NCBI GenBank assembly: GCA_003254885.1
Contig: QANT01004883.1
Coordinates: forward strand, 1 to 64,000
Reading direction: 5' to 3'
Source of the DNA: Purshia tridentata
Lineage: Eukaryota > Streptophyta > Magnoliopsida > Rosales > Rosaceae
Length of the DNA stretch: 64,000 nt
The first letter of the stretch is position 1. Every line of letters starts with the position of its first letter. The notes beneath the pieces are model-generated. The model worked only from the letters and a program-made list of their open reading frames with translations, searched no databases and was not told the DNA's origin. Shown here piece by piece: positions 49,201 to 61,446 of this stretch. The translations under genes were made by a program, and so were the position numbers.

Positions 49201-49641
49201 TTGCCCTGCAGGACATCTCATTGGATAAGATTTTTGATGAATCTGGACGCAAGACGCTGTGTGCTGACTTTGCTAAACTAATGCAGCAGGTAAATTTTAC
49301 CCGAGAATTTTCTGGAGAGGAAGCGTTTTCAAGTGCATTTACAAGTACCACTTGGATTTTTAGTAAAGAAATTTACGTGCATAACCAATAAAAGTCCTGA
49401 AAGCTATATAGGCATGTACTAGGGGACATGGTTACTTAGAAATGATAAGATTGGCTGAATATTTTTGTATTTTTTCTTTCCTTCTTGTTAGGGATTTGCT
49501 TACTTACCAGCTGGGATTTGCATGTCAACAATGGGGCGCCATGTTTCATATGAACAAGCCATTGCATGGAAAGTGCTTGCTGCAGAAGACAACTCTGTCC
49601 ATTGCCTTGCCTTCTCCTTCATAAACTGGTCTTTTGTGTGA
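43293..49641 (+). CDS. REV: Class III HD-ZIP transcription factor REVOLUTA
   Basis: Predicted 843-residue protein in 18 exons: 43293-43525, 43799-43958, 44344-44429, 44524-44614, 44753-44848, 44958-45071, 45163-45246, 45357-45512, 45590-45664, 46193-46299, 46465-46648, 47180-47368, 47564-47644, 48066-48200, 48366-48700, 48904-49009, 49140-49289, 49492-49641. The sum is 2532 bases and all phases agree. Homeodomain about residues 25-88 (KYVRYTAEQVEALERVYAEC ... KQIKVWFQNRRCREKQRKE), leucine zipper about 90-130, START domain about 165-375, MEKHLA domain in the last 150 residues ending FSFINWSFV. Details such as EVFTMFPAGNGGTIEL and ERSLSGSGAGPNAASA fit REV rather than PHB/PHV, ATHB8 or ATHB15. 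Role: adaxial leaf identity, meristem formation and vascular patterning. Controlled by miR165/166 through a site split by intron 4. Intron 15 begins with GC. Confidence 0.97.
44604..44762 (+). promoter_or_regulatory. miR165/166 target site, split by intron 4 of REV
   Basis: The mRNA site is 11 bases at the end of exon 4 (CTGGGATGAAG, 44604-44614) plus 10 bases at the start of exon 5 (CCTGGTCCGG, 44753-44762). It encodes the conserved PGMKPGPD of the START domain (residues 187-194). It matches the site known in HD-ZIP III mRNAs. Only spliced RNA carries the full site. Confidence 0.95.
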
Positions 49642-51600
49642 AATATTTTAATTTATTCACCCTACGCACCTTTCTTCCACTTGTTTATGGAAATGAAAGA
49701 TCCAAGAAAAGTGTGGAAAAGGAGGAAAGAAAAACCAAAAGTTTTGTAATATCAATAGTACTCCTGCCCGAGGTTTGCATCATATTAATTTAATTTAATT
49801 TTTATTTGAAGCACCCAAAATTTGCACCATCATCCTTGATCAAGGTTTTCTTGGTTTGGCTCAGCTACTCTCTGCAACCATTCCATCGTCTTTCCTTGAC
49901 GTTTTAATTTATGAGAGATATATATACACACAGCTTGCTTATTTTTAATGTTATAAAGCCAGGAGAGGTTTCATCAAATTTTGATTTATCATAAATAATC
50001 TTTGATTAGGTTAAAAAGTTAAATTAAATTAAAGATACAAATGTAAAATTAAAAAATAAAAATAAAAACACTTCACTACTTTATTGGATAGAGAGAGTGG
50101 AGAGTTATAAAATTTTCAAAATTTTTTAAAATAATTAGCTAAAAAATAAATAATACTAATAATTAAAAAATTACATTTGCATGTGAAACACATGTTAAGA
50201 CTCTAGTAACTTATACGCCTTGGCTAGCTAGATTTCTCTATACAACCGGCTTTGCATGCCACAGGAAATTAATGAGAAATCTGTAACAGTTACATAATTA
50301 CATGCATCATGCATGCCTTCAATGTATAACCGTTCATAATTAGAATATATGTTCTATTTCTGTAAGTACCCAAACATATCTGATTTAATTAATTAATTAA
50401 TTAAATCAAAAAAGAAAATAAAGAAAAAGTGTTATAATATGCATTGTGCAGCCACTTATTTAATTTGTTACCTTTTTATTATCATAGGAAAACTTATCTA
50501 TTACACTCTACGGATATTGATTGACTTGGCATTTCAATAAATAGTTTAAGTTTTGAAATTGAAAAATTTTTTATATGATTGAAATATAAAAATATAAGTA
50601 TCATCATGTTATTGAATTATGATATCAAATCAGCCATATTTTTGTTGCAGAGAATTGTCTCTCTTATTATCATGATCAGCATAACTATATATGTTCGAAG
50701 CCTAATAGGTTTTTCATTTGTGGTTAGTATTTATTATTGAGTTTTTCATGATCAATAAAACTGAAATAGAATCTCTTATGTTTCATGCATTTTATGGATA
50801 CCCAAAAGATCAAAAATAGAGTCATTGTTGAAATCTAAAAAGCAACTAGAAGGAGGGCAAACCACATGAGCGAGAAAGGGGTGTCTAAGCAGTCCATTGA
50901 GTCCAAACACTCTTACATCTCACGTTAATCTTGCATTTCTTGTCCCATATAGAAATTTTTTTTAGCATAAATAAGAATAATTATTCTTAACGATAAGATT
51001 AGATATAGAAATGGACGGTTATAATGCACGGTTATAATATTACTCTTAGTTATATCTGCTTAATTAAGATGATGAGAAAATTATATTAGGTTTGCCTTTT
51101 TAGTGCTAGCAACGAAAAGGCCTTTAATTTGTGCACCTGGTGTAGTGGGATTGTTCGGATTGTTAAGTCCTCTAAACAATGATTACAAGCTAGTCTTTTC
51201 TTTCCTCAATCCACTTGCCAATAGCTAGAAAAGCGAATGGAATTGAAAGACAGTATAACTGAAGTTCATAGCAAGACAAAATTGACATGAAAACAACACA
51301 TCTTTTCAAACTTCATGCACCAATTACATTCATACACTCATACATTCATCTTATGAATGTTTTAACATGAACCAAAACTATTTATCCTACATTCAACCTC
51401 CTAGTTGAGAAGACAACTAACCCACCAGATTCATGACCCCAAATATTAATGTTGTAGCAACTATACACACAAAAATACAAGTTCGAATTTAAGCACATTG
51501 CAATACATGACAGGCAAGAAAAATCATGCAACACAAAATAGTATTCCAACATGGCTCGTTCCATAATTCTCCTCTTCAGTTTTTTTCACTATACATGCAA
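49642..51600. other. Spacer between convergent REV and CASPL5-like genes
   Basis: Contains the 3' untranslated regions of both genes. AT-rich; a TTAATTAA-type run lies near 50385-50405. No exon, RNA gene or clear mobile element seen. Confidence 0.55.
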
Positions 51601-53100
51601 TCATCGCGATGCTAGCGACCAGAAATTCAAGAGAAAAGATGGCAAAGCAGTGAACCAGGTTATGAAAGCCATGGCCGTAGCTGTTTCAAATTGTGCACAA
51701 TGGTTGTGGGCACAGCTATCAAGATCATTGTCAATGAGAACTGTGATGCCCGCAGAAGCACAAGCTGCAGCAAATGTAAGAGTGGATGTCATCTGCAGCG
51801 AAAAATGGTACATTGTTCAGCCACAGTTCACAAGTAAAGACTTAAATATTTACAAGACAAAATGAAAGAAAAATGTTGAAAACGACAACAACAACAAGAA
51901 GAGAAATATTTAGAGCAAGCAATGGGAGGAATTTTACATGGGTTTTCTGCATTTATTATGCATGGTATCACTAGTGTCTAGTTAGTACTGAAGCTAATAT
52001 TTTCCTATATCAAATCTTCAGGCACTACAGGAATGAACTTGATAAGAGGTTTTCATAGAAGGAAAAGCTTCCCTGACCAAATATGTTGAGGATTCTAACA
52101 TTGTAACAATGCTCCCATAGTGAATATAAAATAAAGATTATTTCCTGCTCACAGCATTAGTGAAAGTTACTGTCCTTACTCCTTAGACAAAGTAGTGGCA
52201 AAAAAGACCAACTACTGCCCAGGTTACCATGAATATCTCACTCAAATTAATAATAGAGTAAGGTAAAACCACTTTGGTTCTCAAGACAATACGCAGAGGT
52301 TGTCAACCACTCCCTCTAGACTCAGAATCAGATCCATTGTGCTTTTGCATTATCAGTGATTAGCAAGGAACAGGACAGCATCAATTAGATTCAATATTAC
52401 TGGTTATAAAAAAAAAAAACAGGTTATATAGCTTGTAAAGAAGGCTATAACTTATGAGCCATGAAGAATTAAAAATTTGCAAATGAAAATTTGATGAATA
52501 GTGGAATCATGATCATCCAATGCTTCAGTTTGAATGTAGACAGTACAAACCAAATAAAACAAGTAAGACCCACATTCTCAAATTGATGAAAATGTTGAAT
52601 TTTGGTCAAATTACTTTGTAATATAACTGAATCTTACCCCATCACCAAAGGTGAACAAGCAAACAACTCGACGGTTCTGCAGAGAACGCCCGACCAGAAG
52701 GGCATAAACGTCAACGATGGCTAACGTGAAGCTCCACAGACACTGCAACCCAGCAGCTGCAACAAGGTAGCTGATGATGCATATAGAAAATCAAACACAA
52801 AAGAAGCGAAGGTCACCAGATTGAAATCGAAGCATAATCAAAGAAACAAAATGAAGACCATTAACAGACGGGTAGTGGGACCCACCAAAAGGCGGTGACG
52901 GAAGGAAAGTCAGAGGTGGTGACCATGACGAGGAGGGCGGCGGCGGAGAAGAGGAACTGGGAGACGCGGAGGGCGAGGCCGGCGGGGGTGCCGGGCATTC
53001 CGGGCAGGTCCTTCATCCTGACCCGGGGGGCGTTGGCTACGGCGTCGTTTGTGGTAGGCAAATCTTCAACTGGGTGAACCGAACCATGGCTCACGTTCAT
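51601..53100 (-). CDS. CASP-like protein, 5A group
   Basis: Predicted 179-residue four-helix membrane protein of the CASP-like family, related to the proteins that scaffold the Casparian strip; group 5 members sit in the plasma membrane and their function is poorly known. Exons: 53100-52886, 52770-52638, 51792-51601, with agreeing phases. The soluble N-terminus ([20 protein letters not shown], then [20 protein letters not shown]) is typical of the 5A type. Helices: [57 protein letters not shown] and [19 protein letters not shown]. The loop before helix 4 has the conserved Cys pair (SCAHNHC). Start chosen at the first true ATG of the frame, 53100. Exon 1 is GC-rich relative to its flanks. Confidence 0.93.
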
Positions 53101-56100
53101 TTCCTCCTGCTCTCTCTCAGTGCTCACTCTTCTTCTTCAATTAATGAGTCTCTGACTCATAGTCAACGATGGGGGATTGAAATCAACGGTTCGTCTTCTG
53201 GGATCTGGTCGTCAAGATGGAAAATTGCAAATGGGTTTATAGAAGGCCCGTATTGGACTTCGGGTTGTGGCCCGATGATTATTACAACTTTTGGTAGTGC
53301 ATGTACATCAACCCAAGTAAGGATTTTTCTCTATTTTTGTCTAGACCATATGTGTCCGCTTTTTTTTTTTTTTTGGCGAGTGCCAAGCACTGGTCAATCT
53401 CGAAAAATACCGATACCATACCGATTCGTATGGTATGTTTTGTTAAATTTTTGTTTGGTATTGAAAAGATACCTTACCGTACCAGATCAATACAGTATTG
53501 AAAATGATATTGATATTTGGGTACTAATTACCGATTATCGAGAATAAAAATTTTAACTTGACCCCTATCAGTCCAAATTCAATATTCGGGTTGTAACTAA
53601 TTCTTGTAGCACTCTGCTCTGCTTTTTTTATTCAATTTTTCATCCATCCATGACATAATGTGTAGAATGAGACTTATAAATATTGCATATTAGATTTTAA
53701 TTATGAGATTTTAACCAAATCAAGTGTTGAGCGTTCGAGAAAGAAAAACAAAAATACGGATATCATCTCTAAAAAAGTATAGAGCTAAGTAATACTCTCC
53801 CCATCTCTCCCTCGCATGAAGACTTCAAAAATTATGCGACCCAACCTTGCAAAAAATAAGTGGAAATAAGTGAGAGATGGCTGATGGGGGTTTAAGGCTT
53901 TGGATTCATGATTTACAGGAGCAAGAGGTCTACAATATCAAACAACCACTAAAAGCCCAAAATTTAAACAACCATAAAATTAATCAACATTGTACATCAA
54001 ACCAACAATGTACCATTACTAGACAAGTAATGTCATTTGTAAAGGTGTGATAACTCACTTTAATGTAATTAAAAGAGATGGAAGTAGCTTCAAAGATGGT
54101 TTTGATCAGGCAATGGCATAGGCTATCCCTACATATACTATAAGCATTTTCAAGTTTGGTCAGTATGAATAACATTTTTAAGTTGCCTAAAGAACTATGA
54201 ATGGAACTTTGTAATGCCTATATTCTGGTGGGGTGGTGGTGTTGAGGGGAAAGGAGTTCATGCTTATCCAGGGACATGGAGGTTTAGGATTTCATGCTTA
54301 AGAGTATTTTAATCCAACTTTGATTGACCGAAAGTGTTTATTATTTTAGTTACATTAAAATGAATTGAATATTTAAAATATCATAATTTTTTCAAGGCTA
54401 TTTTTAACAACTGATCTTCAAGTCTTAAGCTAATTATTAATTTTTTTTGGTAATGCATTAAAATTGTTCGATGTAATAAAGGCAAAATTAATATTTTCCT
54501 TAGTATGGTTAACAAAAAAGTAAGACAAATTTATTAATGATATTTCAGTAGAAAATAAATATAATAGAAGAACATAACATATGTCTTGCTTGAAAAAATC
54601 TGGACATCTATTTTAAAACTAATTGGTAATGGAAGGAGTAGCCTAAACACTTATAAGTCACTATACAAGCCTCTCATTTTCAATGTGGGATCTTTTTCTC
54701 AACATTGCTATCTATCTAAATTCTCACAATAATATTCTTCTATACAAAATCAATAAATGATTTTCATGCCTAAATGGTAGTCTTCCTTGATCATTATTGG
54801 AAAGTCCAAAACAATATTTTGAACAACTGTTGGATAGTTTCACTAAAGTACTCATAAAATAGCTTATGTGAGACAAATTTGTTGCAATATTTTGTTAGAT
54901 ACTGATTATTTTATTAAATGATGTGGTAGATTGTGACATAAGTTTTGTTGCACATACTTTTGGTAAGTATTGGTAATTTCAAAAAAGAATGTAATGTTGT
55001 ATACCAAATTTTAATTTTAAATGAAAGATTTAATTTTTTAACTTGGAGTTGTTAAGATTTTATGCTCTAATGTATTTTTGTACAAAAAATTGGCCACCCA
55101 AACTAAAGTCACTAGAATTAAATTTCACTCTATAACCGATAGGGATAATAAATAATGATATTATATTATATTACACACATAAAAATGTCATATATTACAT
55201 TTATTTAAACAAGTCCCATTGCTACGAAAAAACAAATTCCAATTGCTTTCAAAATGGGTCATTCCAACCTATCAAAAGTATTTTCAAATTAGTAAAAGTG
55301 TGTTTTGTATGGCTTAGCATAAATAAATAAAAGTGCTTATGAGTTATAAAAACATGTTTAAGTGGTTTTTTGAAAAGCATATAATCTCATGAAACACTTC
55401 TAGGTGTTTTTGTATAAAATATTTTTAAATACTTTAGCATGAAGTACTTAGAATTTATATAAAAATCTGTATATGCTTCTTCTAAGTAGAAGTGCTTATA
55501 ATAAAAATGTTACCGAATATGGGTGAATTACATAAAAATCACAAATATAATTTCAAATTCCATAATGGTCAATACTTTATGTATTGACTAAAATGAAATT
55601 TTTGAAATTATGCTCACATGCAACTGTTCATAAAAAAATTATTTATTTACCATACTGTCATTATCACTACTTGCAAAATTTTTTGAAATAACTAAAAAAA
55701 CAAAAAGGGCAATGAAGTAAATAACATGGGCTGACACGGAAAGCCCATTGACCTTTCTGTAACAAGACTATAAAACCCACTGACTATTGTGGAAAAAAAA
55801 AGCCCAATATGATTTTTATGTAATTTTCAAATTAATCATTGATTTTTATGTAATTTTCTATACCGAATATAAGTGCTTTAAAAAAAAACAATGCTAGACT
55901 GACCTTAATTTTGTTGCAAATCTACTTATTAAATTAGCTAAATTGAGGACCCTTAGTCACATATTGGAATCATTTGTTTCCTTTAATTATAATCGATGGA
56001 TGTTGTAGAAGATATTATGAAAGCTGGTTGTGTTTAAGGTTGCCGTTGTTAATATTTTTTGCTTCCGATAAAAAAGAATTTGAAAAGAAAATAAGGGTCG

Positions 56101-56400
56101 AACTCATATCTTAATATCCGGCAAACGAGATATAAATTATAATAAAAAAAGTAAATTTTGAATAAATGTGAATATAAAAGTAAAAGCTGCTTTTCAAAAA
56201 AGAACAGAAGAAAAATGAAAACAAAATGGTGATATGGGAAATTCCGGAGTACCTCATTTGTACTTTTGTGCCCACCCTCTGTCCGTCTCTTTCATTATTC
56301 AGCAACAATTAGCCAACAAAGCCAATAAGCCAATAAACCACAATAAGCTAATTAGCCATTTTGCTCTCACACACACTCACAACCAGAGCTTATTATTATT
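53101..56400. other. Divergent spacer between CASPL5-like and SAPS-domain genes
   Basis: Carries both promoters. ACCGATACC-type motifs and a near-palindromic pattern at about 53400-53545 may be a decayed relative of the hAT-like element at 13360. The rest is AT-rich, and I see no exon on either strand. Confidence 0.5.
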
Positions 56401-56430
56401 TTCCGGGGGCTCATTTTCTCTCTGTCTCTC

Positions 56431-56603
56431 TGTCTCTCTGTCTCTCTCTCTCTCTCTCTCTCGATCTTCACGGCCTCTTGCTCCCCAATCGATCTCGCAA
56501 AATTAGGGTTTCGACTTTCGAGCTTCAAAAGGACCGTCCTCAGCTCCTCTCAAATCTCCACCTCTCTGCTTTGTCCCTTTAGAAGGCCTAGATTTGCTGC
56601 TAC

Positions 56604-56634
<31 letters not shown>

Positions 56635-56635
56635 T
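56431..56635 (+). repeat. CT run and CTG/GCT trinucleotide run in the SAPS-gene leader
   Basis: A CT microsatellite ends near 56461, and about nine GCT/CTG units lie at 56609-56635, roughly 60 bases before the start codon at 56697. Both are probably transcribed leader. Length differences between individuals are likely. Confidence 0.8.
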
Positions 56636-56696
56636 CTAGGGTTTTACAGATCTAAGCCAGCTCTTACTTCCAAGCTCTGCTTTCTCCCTCTTCACC

Positions 56697-59600
56697 ATGT
56701 TTTGGAAGCTCACTGCTCTCTCTGCCTCCTCACCTGTAACTCTCAATCCTTTTCAATCTCTTTCATGTCGAAACCGAATTTCAGCTGCTTATGTGGAAAT
56801 TCACTGCTCTTCTATTTGATTAGTTTGCTTATTCAGAAGTTTAATTGGTGCTTTAATTGCTAATCAGTTTCATTTACCGATTAATTGGTTTTATTGCAAT
56901 TTGCTGTGTACTGATCGAACTTAACTGTATTAGTTTCAGAAATTTAATGGCAAATAGATTTTTTTTTCTTTTTAGCCAGCTATGTTTCGGGGATTGGGTT
57001 TTACTTTATAAGTGAGGTATGTTGTTAATGTGATTGTGGTTAGAGTGGGCGAGGTCAAATTTTTTATTTTGGGATGTGGGATTGCCCTCTGTTGGGCTGA
57101 TGACAAACTAAAAGAAACGATAGGAATGGAACTATTTTTGAGATTCATGCTTTCTGTTTAAGGGTTTGGATTTGGGCACTCTCTAGTAGCTTCTATTTTC
57201 TATAACCTTGGCCAGCTATTAACATAAGTAACAATGTTCAGCTATTGAAGTTTTAAGTGCATTGAAGCCCACGTTTGTTTCCTTGCTTACTACAAGGCTT
57301 CTATTTTTCTGACCTCTTATTATTATTTTTTTCTTGTGGGTTTTCTTCTGTACAGGTGGAGTCAGTGCTAGATAAGGAGAATTTTACATTGGAAGAGCTC
57401 CTGGATGAAGAAGAAATTATCCAAGAATGCAAAGCATTAAACACTCGTCTCATTAATTTGTAATGTTCCTGATATTTTCAAGTTTCTGTTTGTATATGTT
57501 ATAAGTCAATACCAGAATTCACTCTCTTTCCTTGCTGAATTTGAAAATATTTGGAGGATTTTATTGTAGATGATGGAACTTGATTGTGGATGATACATTG
57601 ATACCCTTGTGGACTTTTATGTTTTCAGTCTACGGGATAGAGCCCAGGTGGAACAATTATTGCGTTATATTGTTGAAGAACCTCCTGAGGATGCTGAAAG
57701 CAAACGAACCTTCAAGTATTATTCCATCTTGTCAAAGAATTACTTTTAACAATTTTATTTATACTCAAATGTCCGAACCTCCAAACTGTTTTTTCATTAT
57801 TTTTTGGTTTTGCTTCTAATGATTTGAGTAAAATTTGTTTCATGATTTAGGTTCCCCTTCATTTCTTGTGAGGTGTTTACCTGTGAAATTGATGTTATTT
57901 TAAAGACTTTGGTGGATGAAGAGGAGGTATCCATGATCACATCTTATATTTAAATAAGGAAGTTGATGTTTAAAATCTTGTTTATGATTGATATATACGT
58001 ATTATCATATTATGTGATTGCAGCTAATGGACTTGCTTTTCTCCTTCTTGGAACCAAGTCGTCCTCATAGTGCCCTGATGGCTGGGTATTTTAGTAAGGT
58101 ATCTATGATGATGCTAGTCGCATTTTGTCCTACTTTCTCTGGTCACAAAATTGATTTCTTGATGCCCTTTTTTTGGTGGAAACTTTAGGTTGTTATATGC
58201 CTTATGATACGGAAGACAGCCCCACTTATGAATTATGTTCAGGTAAGTAACTTTTTTAGCTTATCTTAGTATTGTAGATTTTAAATTCTTGCAATTTTTT
58301 TTTTACCCATTGCATCAGTTTGGGAGCAGAAACTGTGTACTATATTGTATCTATTGCCCCTTTGCAATGCCAACATCCATAACCCACATTTATCTGATTG
58401 CAATGTATTCTGTTCGACATAAACATGTCGTGGTTTCCTTTGTTTGTTGTCTCCCTTCTGTAGAATCTCTCAGTGGAGACTAGAGTTTATTGCCGAAAAT
58501 TTTGACCCAATGGTATCTCTCTAGTCAACTTTGACCTTTGGTACCGAACTTGTGTTTTTCTGGCATTATTTGATCTCTTGATAAAAAACAATATATTCAA
58601 GACTGGATCTGCCTGCTCTCTGTGTGTTTGGAGTAGTCCCTAGTGCTTGGCCTTGTGCATCTTACACACACATGAATTATGTTCACTAGCTCTGGTGAAA
58701 TGAGCTACTTTCCTATGATATTCCCTCAATTGACTGTTGTTTTGGAAAGAAAAATGGGAAGAAATTGTTTTAGCTGTGAGATTTAGGTAGTTTTTTTTTT
58801 GAAGGAAAAAAATGAATATCATTCATATCTCACAGACCCATCGGGATGTTTACTTTTTTTTTTTTTTAAATTTATGTAAATGTTGTTTATTTATACTGTC
58901 ACTGATTTTTACAGGCCCATCAGGATGTTTTCCGCAAGCTAGTTGATTTGATAGGAATTACATCCATCATGGAGGTAATTAAGAATAAATTTTTCAGAAG
59001 TTAGTTTAAAATTGATGACGTTTTGCATGTAAGAGGTTGGTTTGAAGTTTAACCTGAGGTGTTCTCATGGCACAGGTTTTGGTTCGACTTGTTGGTGCGG
59101 ATGACCACGTGTATCCCAATTTTATAGATGTGATGCAATTGTTAGCTGAGAGTAATCTGCTAGAAATGATTGTAGATAAATTGAGCCCCTCTGTAAGTGA
59201 AAGATTATACTCTTGCTTATCAGTAGAATTTGCTTACCTACATATTTATGGAACATATACAACTATATAATTATGCACTATAGCTGTTATGCATATTCCA
59301 GTTTACAGTTCCCTTTTCTTTGGTCATTTTGGTCATGGTACCTTAATCCCCCAATTATTGATTAACTTGAGTAGAGAACTGTATATGTTGACTAAATAAC
59401 CTAATGGAGATTTGCTTACTTGAATGTTCATACATCCTGTGTATGTCCACTTTTTGAGGTGGATTTCCCCTATGTACACATCTTTACATGTCACATAAAG
59501 GTGCAGCCCCTTGGAGTGGGAAAACCATGCATGAACTGGGAATTGGGAACCTTTAAATATTAAATGAAGAAAACAATAATGGTAACATAGAAATGTACAT

Positions 59601-61407
59601 CAGCTGCAGAAGTTTGGAATGAATGTCAAAGAAGTTAGCTCATTATATTGTGAATCTAACAATTTTCTTTTACTTTGGATCAGAATCCTCCTGAAGTGCA
59701 TGCTAATGCAGCTGAAACACTTTCTGCCATTACACGAAATGCCCCATCAGCCCTAGCGACCAAACTTTCTAGCCCAAGGTTTTCAGTGAAAGCACTTTTT
59801 GGTGGCATTATATATTTTATTATGCTTCTATAAGTTTTTTGGATAGTGGTTTTGAAATCTTCTTCAATAATTGATATGCAGTTTCGTCGCAAGGATATTT
59901 GGTCATGCATTGGAAGATTCACATTCAAAGTCTGCCCTTGTACACTCCCTTTCTGTCTGCATCTCTTTGTTGGATCCGAAAAGATCGGCAGCTTCTTCTC
60001 CATTGTTTCATTCTTTTCGGAGCCAACATATGTTTGAGTCTCCAATCCCTGTTAATCCAGACACTGTCAGTGCAATGCTTCCAAAACTCGGTGAGTGAGT
60101 GTACAAATATCTCTTGCCATAATTGTCAAAAAATGGAAAAGTTGTTTAAAGTTTCTCTAGCATATATAAATAATTTAAAAAAATGTTTTTCATCTATTGA
60201 TGTTTATTTTTTTATTTTTGTAAGAATCATTTATTGATATTCATTTTATTTAGATAATTTATTCTAAACTTGCTATATGGAAATGTGAATACATATATTA
60301 CATCATTTTTTCAGTGTATCAATTAAATTTTCAACAAATTTGGAATTTCCATGCTTGTAAATTGTCAATTTAACACCTAAGAGTGTTTGGTCTAGTGGTT
60401 AGGCCCTTGGTTTGCTCCCAAGTGGTCTAAGGTTCGATGAACTCCCAAGGTACCCACCTAGCGTAAGCTAGAGTTTTCTGCTTTCCAAATGTTGTGGGTC
60501 AGGTGGGGGGGCCCCAGTTTCGAACCTGGGTTGGCGAAGTTGATTTTGTTGATTTCTGGGTATCAAATATATATATATTTTTAATGTGGCCTTTGTATCC
60601 ACTTGAATTAGGGTTCAGTCCATGAAAAGTGGAAGTAACTGAACCTCACAGCAGCTTTGGATTATAATGAGGCTCAATTCATAGGGTAAAAAATATTGCC
60701 ATGTCTGGGATCTGAGAGGATTATGCCTCATATTGTACAAAATATGAGGGCTTATTATAATTAATAAACAGAGTGATACATTTTCTCTGAAATTGGCTCA
60801 GTTATTACATTTTAGTGGCCTTGATGAACAAGAAGAATCGTTTCATCAGTATGATTATCATGATTGTAAAGTTTGGTTGTCCAGGTGACTTGCTAATGCT
60901 TTTGAATGTGTCAATGGATGAGAAATTATTGCCGACAACATATGGAGAGTTGAGGCCTCCACTTGGAAAACATCGTTTAAAGGTTGGTTTAGTTTTTTCA
61001 GCATATTACATACAGTTTTATCTTCCATTTTGGACCTCCATTGGAATTAGACTAGTAATCTGGCTGTCATTTATTTACTAAATAGTTTAGAGATTTCAGA
61101 ATTCAGTTTGGAGCTGTTAGAAATTATGTCTCAATGACTGTGAAACCCTAGTTTACAGAAAGCATGTCATTATTGGAATACTGGAACTGTCAATTTCCAG
61201 TTCTAAACTGTTCTGCATTACTGCAGGTTGTGGAGTTCATTGCTGTTCTATTGAGATCTGGCAATGAAGATGCTGAAAAGGAATTGGTTAGCTCGGGCAC
61301 GATCCGACGGGTCATTGATCTTTTCTTTGAGTAAGCTGCTACTTCAATTTTTTATTATTATTTTGAAGTAGTTAGTCATTGGAGATATTGTATAAAGAAA
61401 CTTTGCA

Positions 61408-61446
<39 letters not shown>

